This document shows positions 7,588 through 14,342 of a stretch of DNA of 43,848 nt, in pieces. This DNA is from an uncultured Christensenella sp. Its GTDB lineage: Bacteria; Bacillota; Clostridia; Christensenellales; Borkfalkiaceae. The notes beneath the pieces were generated by a model. That model was not told the DNA's origin. It saw nothing but the letters and a program-made list of their open reading frames with translations, and ran no database searches. The position numbers and the translations under genes are program-made. The stretch lies in NCBI GenBank assembly GCA_910585235.1, contig CAJUCM010000016.1, positions 1 to 43,848 of the forward strand, in the 5' to 3' direction. Within the stretch, counting starts at the first letter, position 1, and each line of letters begins with the position of its first letter.

Positions 7588-8361
7588 TCAGTTCACCGTT
7601 ACGTCGAATTCCACGGTTACCGAATCCCCCGCGGGGAGATCGGGAAGCGGGAAGCCCGTTTGAGGATCGTAGGCGGGAAATGCCGTGCCGTTGATTTTTA
7701 CGCTTCCGTCTGTAAAAGTCGTTCCCGCGGGAATGGCGTCGGTAAACACAAGCTGGCTCTTTAAGAGAGATCCCGTATTCGTGATCACGGAAGTATAGTG
7801 CAGCGTATCTCCTTTTACGGCATACTGTTTATCCACTCTTTTTACGTTGGTGATTCTGTTGGAAACGATTTCTACGGAAACCGTATTGGTGTTTTCCGAA
7901 AAATCGACGTTGCCGCGGATCGGGTCGGTCACCGAATAGTCGAGCGTGGCATAATCGGTCACGGGCGATTGCGTCAGCGGGTCGTCGGCTTTTATGGTAT
8001 AGGCTACCGTAACGGATTGCCCCGGATCGAGATCGGGCAGAGCAAATCCCGCAACGGGGTCGTAGCCGGGCTGGGAAACGCCGTTTACGGTCACGCTTCC
8101 CGCAACATACGTTGCGCCGTCCGTCATAGTGTCCTTGAATTCAAGATTAAAAAGCTGCGTTTGGGAATTGTTTGTGATGACGACGGAATGCAGAGAAGTT
8201 TCGCCTTCCTGCAAAAACGTTTTGTCTCCGCTCTTGACTTTCGGAACGGAGTACGTCAAAATTTCCGTCGTAACGACGTTGCTGTCCGCCTCGGCGGCGA
8301 TCGTCTGACCGTCCGGCAGAACATAGTTGAAAGCAATTTTTGATTGGTTGGGTATGATCAT
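7588..8361 (-). CDS. DUF11 repeat protein (257 aa)
   Basis: Two DUF11-type beta-sandwich repeats (roughly residues 35-140 and 145-257) make up nearly the whole protein. Each has the pattern of an ITNTG strand, a DAIPAGTTFTDGSV-like turn, NG..(F)PAYDP.TG, and a final SVTVEFDVTVN strand. There is no signal peptide, sortase signal or membrane helix. The last repeat is a close paralogue of the last repeat of the upstream 567-residue protein, including VTNVK(S/R)V and AVKGD. The start is fixed by AAGGAG. Second gene of the minus-strand operon. Probably a structural surface protein; a spore-surface role is suggested by the promoter but unproven. Confidence 0.87.
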   Translation of the reverse strand: MIIPNQSKIAFNYVLPDGQTIAAEADSNVVTTEILTYSVPKVKSGDKTFLQEGETSLHSVVITNNSQTQLFNLEFKDTMTDGATYVAGSVTVNGVSQPGYDPVAGFALPDLDPGQSVTVAYTIKADDPLTQSPVTDYATLDYSVTDPIRGNVDFSENTNTVSVEIVSNRITNVKRVDKQYAVKGDTLHYTSVITNTGSLLKSQLVFTDAIPAGTTFTDGSVKINGTAFPAYDPQTGFPLPDLPAGDSVTVEFDVTVN

Positions 8362-8374
8362 TTTTGTATTCTCC

Positions 8375-10078
8375 TTAGTTAACTTGTACCTGAAACGTTA
8401 CGGTCACACTTGTTTGCGGCGTCAGGTTTGCCGCAAAAAATCCCGTTTGCGGGTGATAGCCCGGATAATTGGTTCCGTCTATCGTGACCGAATTTTCGAC
8501 AAATGTCGTTCCTGCGGGAATGTCGTCCCGAAAGAAAAGATCCGTCATGGGAATGTTGCCCGTATTGGCGATCACCGAAGTGTAAGTGAGGAGATCTCCT
8601 TTGACGGCAAAGGATCTGTTCACGCTTTTTACGTTGGTGACCGTGCGCTGTACGATGAATACCCCGACGGGATTCGAGTTGGAAAAGCCCGTGGCAAGGT
8701 ATCCCGCAAACGGATAAAACTGATAGTCCGCCCTTGCGATATTGAAAACGGGGTTTACGGCGGGAACGGAATCGACGGTTACCCGAAACGAAACCGTGAC
8801 GGTTTGGTTGGGAGTTATCGTCGGAATGACGACGGGCAGCGCTCCGCCGTAGGCGACGCCGTCTACCGTGACCGAGCCTGCAACAAGAGAAGTCTCCGGC
8901 GGCAGCATATCGTTTATGATTGTATTTAATGCGTCGATGGTTCCCGTGTTTACGATTTTAATTGTATAGGCGATCTCTTCGCCGACGTCGGCAAAGGTTT
9001 TGTCCGCCGATTTGGCGACGGAAAGATTCGCGCCTTTACTGTCTATTTGGAGCGCGAGCGCGTTTGGAACGTACAGGTCTCCGTCGCTGGTGAAGCGGAT
9101 GACCGCGCTGCTTTGCGCCGCCGTCAATTGATCGGAGACGTCTGCGGCGGTAATGTCCCAGCCCTGACGGCAGGCGGACGTGTTTGTGCCCGCCGCGGCG
9201 TTTGCGTTGCGGTTTCCGAACGTTCCCGCCGTATCGAGCGCGCCGTTCGCATTGTTGATCTGCGAGGCGAAAAAGTTATCGACGGGGTTATTCGGACCCG
9301 AAAGCGGTTGCAGTAAGGCAACGCTTTGCCCGAACAGCATTCTGTCGCCCGTGAGCACCGCGTCGCCTTCCTGTGCCGAAACATAAATCTTTCCCGTGAT
9401 CGGCAGGGCGTCGGGCGTCAGGAAATCGGAGACCGTGACCGTCGTGCTTCCCGTATTCGGCGACACTACGGCTCCGCCGCTCCATACCGTCATATTTCTT
9501 AACGGAAGATCGGGATTTTTATAGACGACTGCAAGCGTCCAGCCGGCGTGGTTGGTATCGGCAGTGCGGTCGTCAAGCGCTTCGATCAGCGCGGGAACGC
9601 CCTGAACGGAATATGCGCCGCCGAGCGCGGCTTGCACCAGAGCGGTTACGTTTGCCGATCTTACATAGAATCCGACGGTGATATTGTCGGCGGGAATATT
9701 GAAATTCTGCGCGGTCGCAGGGTCGGGCGCTACGGTATGCGCGCCGAGCGGTGTGGTAAACGTCACGCTGTTGTTCGTGAGGGCGGAGATATTGTTGACG
9801 GATGAACGGAATAAACCGCCCCATACGAGCTCCGCGTACAGTACGGTGGAGCCCGCGGGCATCGTTAAAAAAGCGCGCGAACCGTTTTGCGCGTAATCGA
9901 GCGTGGTGCCGGGAGGGAACGTTCCGACCTGTAACGCGTTGTTCAGACTGGTAAACGCGCCGATCGATCCTTCCGTTCCGGGCGCGTTCTGATTGGGGGC
10001 TTTGCTTAATCCGAGCGTATTTCCCGTGAAAACGATACCGCCTTTTTTAACATCGGAATAACGTTGAATAAAAGGCAT
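8375..10078 (-). CDS. DUF11 repeat protein with unique N-terminal domain (567 aa)
   Basis: First gene of the operon, with a strong AAAGGAG ribosome site. Residues 1 to about 340 form a conserved all-beta-looking domain starting MPFIQRYSDVKKGGIVFTGN and containing YAELVWGGLFRSS and GWTLAVVYKNP. To my recollection such N-terminal domains occur in DUF11 proteins of other spore-forming Firmicutes. Two DUF11 repeats follow (about 345-455 and 460-567). There is no signal peptide, membrane helix or anchor, so either it stays in the mother cell or leaves by a route not visible in the sequence. The gene is 13 bases upstream of the second DUF11 gene. Confidence 0.88.
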   Translation of the reverse strand: MPFIQRYSDVKKGGIVFTGNTLGLSKAPNQNAPGTEGSIGAFTSLNNALQVGTFPPGTTLDYAQNGSRAFLTMPAGSTVLYAELVWGGLFRSSVNNISALTNNSVTFTTPLGAHTVAPDPATAQNFNIPADNITVGFYVRSANVTALVQAALGGAYSVQGVPALIEALDDRTADTNHAGWTLAVVYKNPDLPLRNMTVWSGGAVVSPNTGSTTVTVSDFLTPDALPITGKIYVSAQEGDAVLTGDRMLFGQSVALLQPLSGPNNPVDNFFASQINNANGALDTAGTFGNRNANAAAGTNTSACRQGWDITAADVSDQLTAAQSSAVIRFTSDGDLYVPNALALQIDSKGANLSVAKSADKTFADVGEEIAYTIKIVNTGTIDALNTIINDMLPPETSLVAGSVTVDGVAYGGALPVVIPTITPNQTVTVSFRVTVDSVPAVNPVFNIARADYQFYPFAGYLATGFSNSNPVGVFIVQRTVTNVKSVNRSFAVKGDLLTYTSVIANTGNIPMTDLFFRDDIPAGTTFVENSVTIDGTNYPGYHPQTGFFAANLTPQTSVTVTFQVQVN

Positions 10079-10102
10079 AAAATTCTCCTTTGGTAAAAAA
10101 AT

Positions 10103-10146
10103 ACTACATACCTGCTCCTGCTTTCGTGCAGAAGTAAATATGTAGT
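10103..10146 (-). other. Leader hairpin of the DUF11 operon
   Basis: Inverted repeat ACTACATA (10103-10110) / TATGTAGT (10139-10146) with a further inner CTGC/GCAG stem, inside the predicted 5' leader of the DUF11 operon and just before its ribosome site. No T-run follows, so it is not a terminator. It may protect or regulate the mRNA. Confidence 0.55.
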
Positions 10147-10162
10147 CGGAATTTGATTATTA

Positions 10163-10190
10163 TATCTTATGCGTTTATACCGTCACTCGT
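10163..10190 (-). promoter_or_regulatory. Sigma-K/E-like promoter of the DUF11 operon
   Basis: On the minus strand CATAAGATA (10171-10163) fits the sigma-K -10 pattern CATAnnnTA, with AC at 10190-10189, 17 bases upstream. A TATAAT-like string overlaps it but has no -35 partner. Tentative, since these consensus patterns are short. Confidence 0.45.
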
Positions 10191-10232
10191 TTACGGATAT
10201 GCAAAAAAATATATTGATTTCGTTAAATTCTC

Positions 10233-10261
10233 TTGACGGTTTTTTGCGGTTGTGATACAAT
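10233..10261 (+). promoter_or_regulatory. Promoter of the preQ1-controlled operon
   Basis: TTGACG (10233-10238) and TACAAT (10256-10261), spacer 17. The transcript would begin about 10268, just before the riboswitch. Confidence 0.75.
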
Positions 10262-10285
10262 CAATACAAATCATCATGATCTGAA

Positions 10286-10326
10286 AGACAGTTCGGAACC
10301 ATCCTGTCTATAAACAAAACTATGGA
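10286..10326 (+). promoter_or_regulatory. preQ1-I riboswitch aptamer
   Basis: Compact pseudoknot of the preQ1 class I type. P1 is AGACAG (10286-10291) with CTGTCT (10304-10309). The loop L1 contains CCAT (10299-10302), which can pair with ATGG (10322-10325) as P2. The A-rich linker ATAAACAAAACT (10310-10321) matches the class hallmark (AUAAAAAACU in Bacillus). A terminator hairpin follows, and the gene behind it is a VUT/YhhQ transporter, a known queuosine-precursor transporter family. CCATCC (10299-10304) is also complementary to GGATGG (10329-10334) at the foot of the terminator, giving a plausible antiterminator when ligand is absent. Confidence 0.88.
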
Positions 10327-10332
10327 AAGGAT

Positions 10333-10353
10333 GGGCGCAGTGCGCCCTTTTTT
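10333..10353 (+). terminator. Riboswitch-controlled terminator
   Basis: GGGCGC/GCGCCC hairpin with loop AGT followed by six T. It lies between the aptamer and the ribosome site at 10381, so ligand binding should switch transcription off. Confidence 0.85.
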
Positions 10354-10396
10354 GTTGCTTGCCTTTCCGAATCGCGAAACGGGGAGGCGTTTTATT

Positions 10397-11173
10397 TTGA
10401 AGCAAAAGATCAAGAAAGAATGGAAAGAATTCTGTGCGCTGTTGAAGAGCATACCCGCGCTTGTGCTTGTGTTTTTTATTCTTTCCGTTTTTGCCATGAA
10501 CCTTCTGGCGAACAAGAGCATTTCCATTCCCGTGGATTGGCTCGCGCTCGATTGCGGGATTATCGTCAGTTGGTTTGCGTTCTTTACAATGGATATTGCG
10601 ACAAAGCATTTCGGTCCCAAAGCCGCGACCGAGATCACGGTGCTTGCAATTATAGTCAATCTGTTTTTCTGCCTATTGCTCTTTATCGGAAGCGCGATCC
10701 CCGGCATGTGGGGCGAATCGTTTATAGAGGGGAGCGAAGACCTTTTGAACGGCGCGATCAACAGAACGTTCGGCGGAACGTGGTACGTCGTGCTCGGCAG
10801 TACGGCGGCGTTTCTCGTATCTGCGACCGTCAATAATTTTTCTAACTTCGGGATCGGGAAATTGTTCAAAAAGAAACCCGATTCGCTCGTTGCGTATATT
10901 TTGCGCGCCTATGTTTCGACGGCGGTCGGGCAGTTTGTCGATAATCTTATTTTTGCGCTGCTCGTCAGTCATTTCTTTTTCGGCTGGACGGTCGTGCAGT
11001 GCGTGACCTGCGCCGTCACGGGTATGATTGTAGAGTTACTGTGCGAGGCGGTTTTCTTTTATCCCGGTTATGCAATTACAAAACGTTGGAAACAAAACAA
11101 CGTCGGCGAAGAATATTTCAGAATCAAAAAGGGGGAATCGGACGTTGAAAGTTTTGATCACGGGAACAAGTAA
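10397..11173 (+). CDS. VUT/YhhQ family queuosine-precursor transporter
   Basis: A 258-residue membrane protein with about six helices, of the VUT (YhhQ, Vut_1) family, which imports preQ0/preQ1 or related precursors. Family features: LDCGIIVSWFAFFTMDIATK near residue 50 and VGQFVDNLIFALLVSHF near residue 180. The TTG at 10397 is chosen as start: GGGGAGG (10381-10387) lies 9 bases upstream. The longer frame from the ATG at 10322 would begin inside the riboswitch pseudoknot and run through the terminator. The upstream preQ1 riboswitch supports the substrate class independently of homology. The 3' end overlaps the SDR gene by 29 bases. Confidence 0.9.
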   Translation: MKQKIKKEWKEFCALLKSIPALVLVFFILSVFAMNLLANKSISIPVDWLALDCGIIVSWFAFFTMDIATKHFGPKAATEITVLAIIVNLFFCLLLFIGSAIPGMWGESFIEGSEDLLNGAINRTFGGTWYVVLGSTAAFLVSATVNNFSNFGIGKLFKKKPDSLVAYILRAYVSTAVGQFVDNLIFALLVSHFFFGWTVVQCVTCAVTGMIVELLCEAVFFYPGYAITKRWKQNNVGEEYFRIKKGESDVESFDHGNK

Positions 11174-11789
11174 GGGAATCGGAAAGGCGATTGCGGAAAA
11201 GTTTTTATCCTGCGGGCATGAAGTCGTCGGAATCGACGTTTTGCCTTCCGCGATCGAAAATGCGCGTTATTCGCATTTCGTTGCGGATATTTTGGGAGAG
11301 CTTCCCGCGCTTGACGGCGTTGAAATTTTGATCAACAACGCGGGCGTGCAGGATTCGGGACGGGACATCGACGTGAATCTGAAAGGCAGTATCCGCGTCA
11401 CGGAAAAGTATGCGTTTCAGAAAAATGTGAAGAGCGTATTGTTTATCGCCTCGTCGAGCGCGCGGACGGGCGCGGAATTTCCCGAATACGCCGCGAGCAA
11501 GGGCGGACTTGTCGCCTACATGAAAAACGTCGCTCTGCGCGTTGCAAAGTACAATGCTACGGCAAACAGCCTGTCCCCCGGTGGCGTAAAAACGGCGCTT
11601 AACGACCGTGTGATGAACGATCCCGAACTATGGAACAGAATCATGAACGAAACGCTTTTGCCCAAATGGGCGGAGGCGGAAGAGATTGCCGAGTGGACGT
11701 ATTTTATGACGGTCGTCAACCGCTCTATGACGGCGCAGGATCTGTTGATCGACAACGGAGAAGACGCAAAAGCAAATTTTATCTGGTAA
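11145..11789 (+). CDS. Short-chain dehydrogenase/reductase (SDR)
   Basis: A 214-residue cytoplasmic NAD(P)-dependent oxidoreductase. The nucleotide-binding motif TGTSKGIG is at residues 6-13. INNAGV lies in the middle. The catalytic Ser lies in ASSSAR, with Tyr115 and Lys119 in YAASKGG. NSLSPGGVKT closes the cofactor site. TTG 11145 is the start, with GGGGGAA 7 bases upstream, and it lies inside the 3' end of the transporter gene, so it belongs to the same preQ1-controlled transcript. The substrate is unknown; a link to queuosine salvage is only suggested by this coupling. No terminator is visible behind it. Confidence 0.9.
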   Translation: MKVLITGTSKGIGKAIAEKFLSCGHEVVGIDVLPSAIENARYSHFVADILGELPALDGVEILINNAGVQDSGRDIDVNLKGSIRVTEKYAFQKNVKSVLFIASSSARTGAEFPEYAASKGGLVAYMKNVALRVAKYNATANSLSPGGVKTALNDRVMNDPELWNRIMNETLLPKWAEAEEIAEWTYFMTVVNRSMTAQDLLIDNGEDAKANFIW

Positions 11790-11828
11790 ACGAGGAAAAT
11801 TTTGTCGAAAAAAAATGACGGATAACTC

Positions 11829-11857
11829 TTGACAAAACGTCGGAATAAGAATAGAAT
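11829..11857 (+). promoter_or_regulatory. Lipoprotein gene promoter
   Basis: TTGACA (11829-11834) and TAGAAT (11852-11857), spacer 17. Confidence 0.82.
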
Positions 11858-11892
11858 GTGTGTGATATGATATATCAAAAAGGAGAAACGGT

Positions 11893-12930
11893 ATGAAAAA
11901 AACGGCATTGGTACTTGCGGGATTTATGCTTGCAGGCGCGGCGCTTTCGCTTACGGGTTGCGATAACGGCGGAAGCATCGGAAAGATAGACGGAAACTTT
12001 AAGAATGAGGCGACGAAAGAACAAATCTACGCGGCAACGACGGACATCAATATGAATCAGTCGTTTGACACGGCGAACGGTTTCGGATTAGAGTTGAACA
12101 CGGAATTCGACTTTTCCGTGAATACGAAGACGACGTATCAGAATCAAACCGGTGAGTCGAAGGTATCGGGCGACTTAAACGCGGAATATAAATTTACCGC
12201 GGCTCTTCCCGAAGGCGAACAGGTTCCCGTATTTTTGGGCGCCGGCAATTTCGGCATGAACATGAAAATGAACAACAAGATAGCGGGTGCAAATACGACC
12301 ACGGAGACGAAAGCGAGCGCGAATATGTATAACGATTCGCAGTATGTGTATCTCGATGCGAAATTCTCCGATACTCCTATGACCGTTAAGTTTTCCATCG
12401 AAGATTTGTTGGGTCAGATCGGCGGCAACGGTCAGTTACCCGGTTTGCCCGGAGAGGACGAACTTCTTCCCGCACCCCAGGCAGTCGGGGAAGCGACAGA
12501 AGGCGAAGACGCGTCGGACAGCGAGAACGGGACGGAGTATAACTTATCGACGGTGCTTACCAAGATGCAGGAGCAGGGCTTTAAGGTTTACCTCGATACC
12601 TCCAAGGGCGTTAAAGTCAAAGTCAGCACCAGTCAAGATATGGTGAACCGTATTTTATCTCAGATCGAATTGGAGGTTCCTACGGACGCATTGGAATTTT
12701 CCGCTTGCGTGTTCGATATTTATATGGCATTCGGCGAAGACGGTAAGTTTACGCAGGTCGGTATCGATATTGATATTGCGGTAAGTGTCGATCTCGAAAT
12801 CGAAGGCGCAGCAACGAGCACTTCTTTGACTATGAAAGGCGGCGTTTCCTTAAAGACCTATGCGGGTACAGTGACCTTGCCCGAAGGCATTGCAAATGAC
12901 GATAAGTACGAACTGAAAAGTTTTAATTGA
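11893..12930 (+). CDS. Lipoprotein of unknown function (345 aa)
   Basis: Signal peptide with lipobox LTGC (Cys23), so it is anchored on the outer face of the membrane. I do not recognise the family. The mature part is rich in alternating polar/hydrophobic stretches suggesting beta-structure (residues 60-180). A disordered acidic, Gly/Pro-rich segment (about 175-215) follows, then a second beta-rich half with repeated patterns such as DIDIAVSVDLEIEG. A lipid-binding or sensor role as in other large Firmicute lipoproteins is possible but not shown. It has its own promoter, AAGGAG ribosome site and terminator, so it is a monocistronic gene. Confidence 0.85.
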   Translation: MKKTALVLAGFMLAGAALSLTGCDNGGSIGKIDGNFKNEATKEQIYAATTDINMNQSFDTANGFGLELNTEFDFSVNTKTTYQNQTGESKVSGDLNAEYKFTAALPEGEQVPVFLGAGNFGMNMKMNNKIAGANTTTETKASANMYNDSQYVYLDAKFSDTPMTVKFSIEDLLGQIGGNGQLPGLPGEDELLPAPQAVGEATEGEDASDSENGTEYNLSTVLTKMQEQGFKVYLDTSKGVKVKVSTSQDMVNRILSQIELEVPTDALEFSACVFDIYMAFGEDGKFTQVGIDIDIAVSVDLEIEGAATSTSLTMKGGVSLKTYAGTVTLPEGIANDDKYELKSFN

Positions 12931-12938
12931 ATCGGAAT

Positions 12939-12979
12939 AAAAAACTCCCGACCTGTAATCAGGTCGGGAGTTTTTTTTT
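12939..12979. terminator. Strong terminator, probably bidirectional
   Basis: CTCCCGACCT (12945-12954) / AGGTCGGGAG (12961-12970), loop GTAATC, with an A-run before and nine T after. Lies between convergent lipoprotein and ychF genes. Confidence 0.93.
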
Positions 12980-12999
12980 GAAGGCAGCCTTAAAATTCT

Positions 13000-14100
13000 T
13001 TACACGTTGAATCTGAATAATACGACGTCGCCGTCTTTCATGACGTAGTCTTTGCCCTCGGAGCGCACCTTGCCTTTTTCACGCGCGCCGACGAGACCGT
13101 TGCAGTCGAGCAGCGTCTGATAGTCAACGACTTCGGCGCGGATAAAACCCTTTTCAAAATCGGTGTGGATCTTGCCTGCCGCCTGCGGGGCTTTCGTGCC
13201 GTTTCTGATCGTCCAGGCGCGGGTCTCTTTCTCTCCCGCGGTCAGATAGGAAATGAGCCCCAAAAGCGCGTAGGAGGCTTTGACGAGTTTATCGAGTCCG
13301 CTCTCTTTAAGCCCGAACTCTTCCAAAAACATCGCTCTGTCCTCTTCCTCCATAAGGGAGAGTTCTTCCTCCGTTCTGGCGGAGACGGCGATCGTCGCCG
13401 CGCCGTGCGCCGCGGCGTACTCTTTGACTTTGACGACGAGGGGAATTTCGTCTTCCGCTTTGCCCATGTCGTCTTCGGAGATGTTCGCGCAGTAGATGAC
13501 GGGCTTTGTCGTCAGTAAAAACAGATTGTCCAAAATCGCCTTTTCGTCGTCGGTGGTGGGGTAGGAATAGGCGGGTTTTTCCGCCTCTAAGTGTGCGAGC
13601 AGTTTTTCAAGAAAAGCGTATTCCTGCGCCGCCGTCTTGTCCGCGCCGCCGCGCGCCGCGCTCTTCGTCTTGTCCATGCGCTTCTGTACGGCTTCGAGGT
13701 CGGAGAGGAAGAGTTCGAGGTTGATCGTTTCGATGTCGCGCACGGGATCGACGCTGTTTTCGACGTGGGTCACGTTCTCGTCCTGAAAGCACCTGACGAC
13801 GTGAACGATCGCATCGACTTCGCGGATATGGGAGAGGAACTTATTCCCCAAGCCCTCGCCGCGGCTTGCGCCCTTGACGAGCCCCGCAATATCGACAAAT
13901 TCGATGACGGCGGGGGTAACTTTTTTACTGTCGTAAAGCGCGGCGAGCTTGTCGAGCCGTTCGTCGGGAACGGCAACGACGCCTACGTTTGGTTCGATCG
14001 TGCAGAAGGGATAGTTCGCGGCTTCCGCGCCCGCGTGCGTGATTGCGTTGAACAGAGTGGATTTTCCCACATTCGGTAATCCGACAACTCCGAGTTTCAT
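13000..14100 (-). CDS. ychF: Redox-regulated ATPase YchF (Obg family)
   Basis: A 366-residue P-loop NTPase of the Obg/YchF group that prefers ATP and associates with ribosomes. The P-loop GLPNVGKS is at residues 7-14, with Leu replacing the usual catalytic Gln position (HAS-type). NYPFCTIEPNVGVV is the switch region, DIAGLVKGASRGEGLG is G3 and beyond, and CANISEDD stands in the G4 position, where YchF proteins depart from NKxD. The C-terminal TGS domain ends KDGDVVLFRFNV. The start has AAGGAG upstream. Its leader is about 145 nt long and structured. Confidence 0.97.
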   Translation of the reverse strand: MKLGVVGLPNVGKSTLFNAITHAGAEAANYPFCTIEPNVGVVAVPDERLDKLAALYDSKKVTPAVIEFVDIAGLVKGASRGEGLGNKFLSHIREVDAIVHVVRCFQDENVTHVENSVDPVRDIETINLELFLSDLEAVQKRMDKTKSAARGGADKTAAQEYAFLEKLLAHLEAEKPAYSYPTTDDEKAILDNLFLLTTKPVIYCANISEDDMGKAEDEIPLVVKVKEYAAAHGAATIAVSARTEEELSLMEEEDRAMFLEEFGLKESGLDKLVKASYALLGLISYLTAGEKETRAWTIRNGTKAPQAAGKIHTDFEKGFIRAEVVDYQTLLDCNGLVGAREKGKVRSEGKDYVMKDGDVVLFRFNV

Positions 14101-14134
14101 AAATTCTCCTTCTCGTCATTTTTCTTTCTTCGCG

Positions 14135-14171
14135 CCAATTTCCTCTGCCGAGGCGATAAATCGCAAATTGG
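14135..14171 (-). other. Three-way-junction-like element in the ychF leader
   Basis: In 37 bases, CCAATTT (14135-14141) and AAATTGG (14165-14171) enclose two small hairpins: CCTC/GAGG around TGCC (14142-14153) and GCGAT/ATCGC (14153-14164). The arrangement folds equally well on the minus-strand RNA, which is the ychF leader. There is no T-run, so it is not a terminator. Confidence 0.45.
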
Positions 14172-14247
14172 GAGCGGCTGGCGGAAAAGCGCGGTTTTCC
14201 TTGCCGCCGTTATTTCAAACGAACTTTTACGATTGTAATTTACGGTC

Positions 14248-14276
14248 ATTATACAACAAACTTCAAAAATTTACAA
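14248..14276 (-). promoter_or_regulatory. ychF promoter
   Basis: On the minus strand TTGTAA (14276-14271) and TATAAT (14253-14248), spacer 17. Confidence 0.75.
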
Positions 14277-14285
14277 GTCTTTCGT

Positions 14286-14314
14286 TTGCCTATTTTTCCG
14301 AAATGTGGTAAACT
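14286..14314 (+). promoter_or_regulatory. argS promoter
   Basis: TTGCCT (14286-14291) and TAAACT (14309-14314), spacer 17, with TGG before the -10 (extended -10). No T-box is present in the short leader. Confidence 0.65.
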
Positions 14315-14342
14315 TGTCTGCGTAAATTATTTGGAGAAAGTT

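Noticed and set aside
10322..10396. Longer N-terminus of the VUT transporter from the ATG at 10322
   Set aside because: That ATG is the 3' strand of the riboswitch pseudoknot, and the frame would cross the terminator; the TTG at 10397 has a strong ribosome site.
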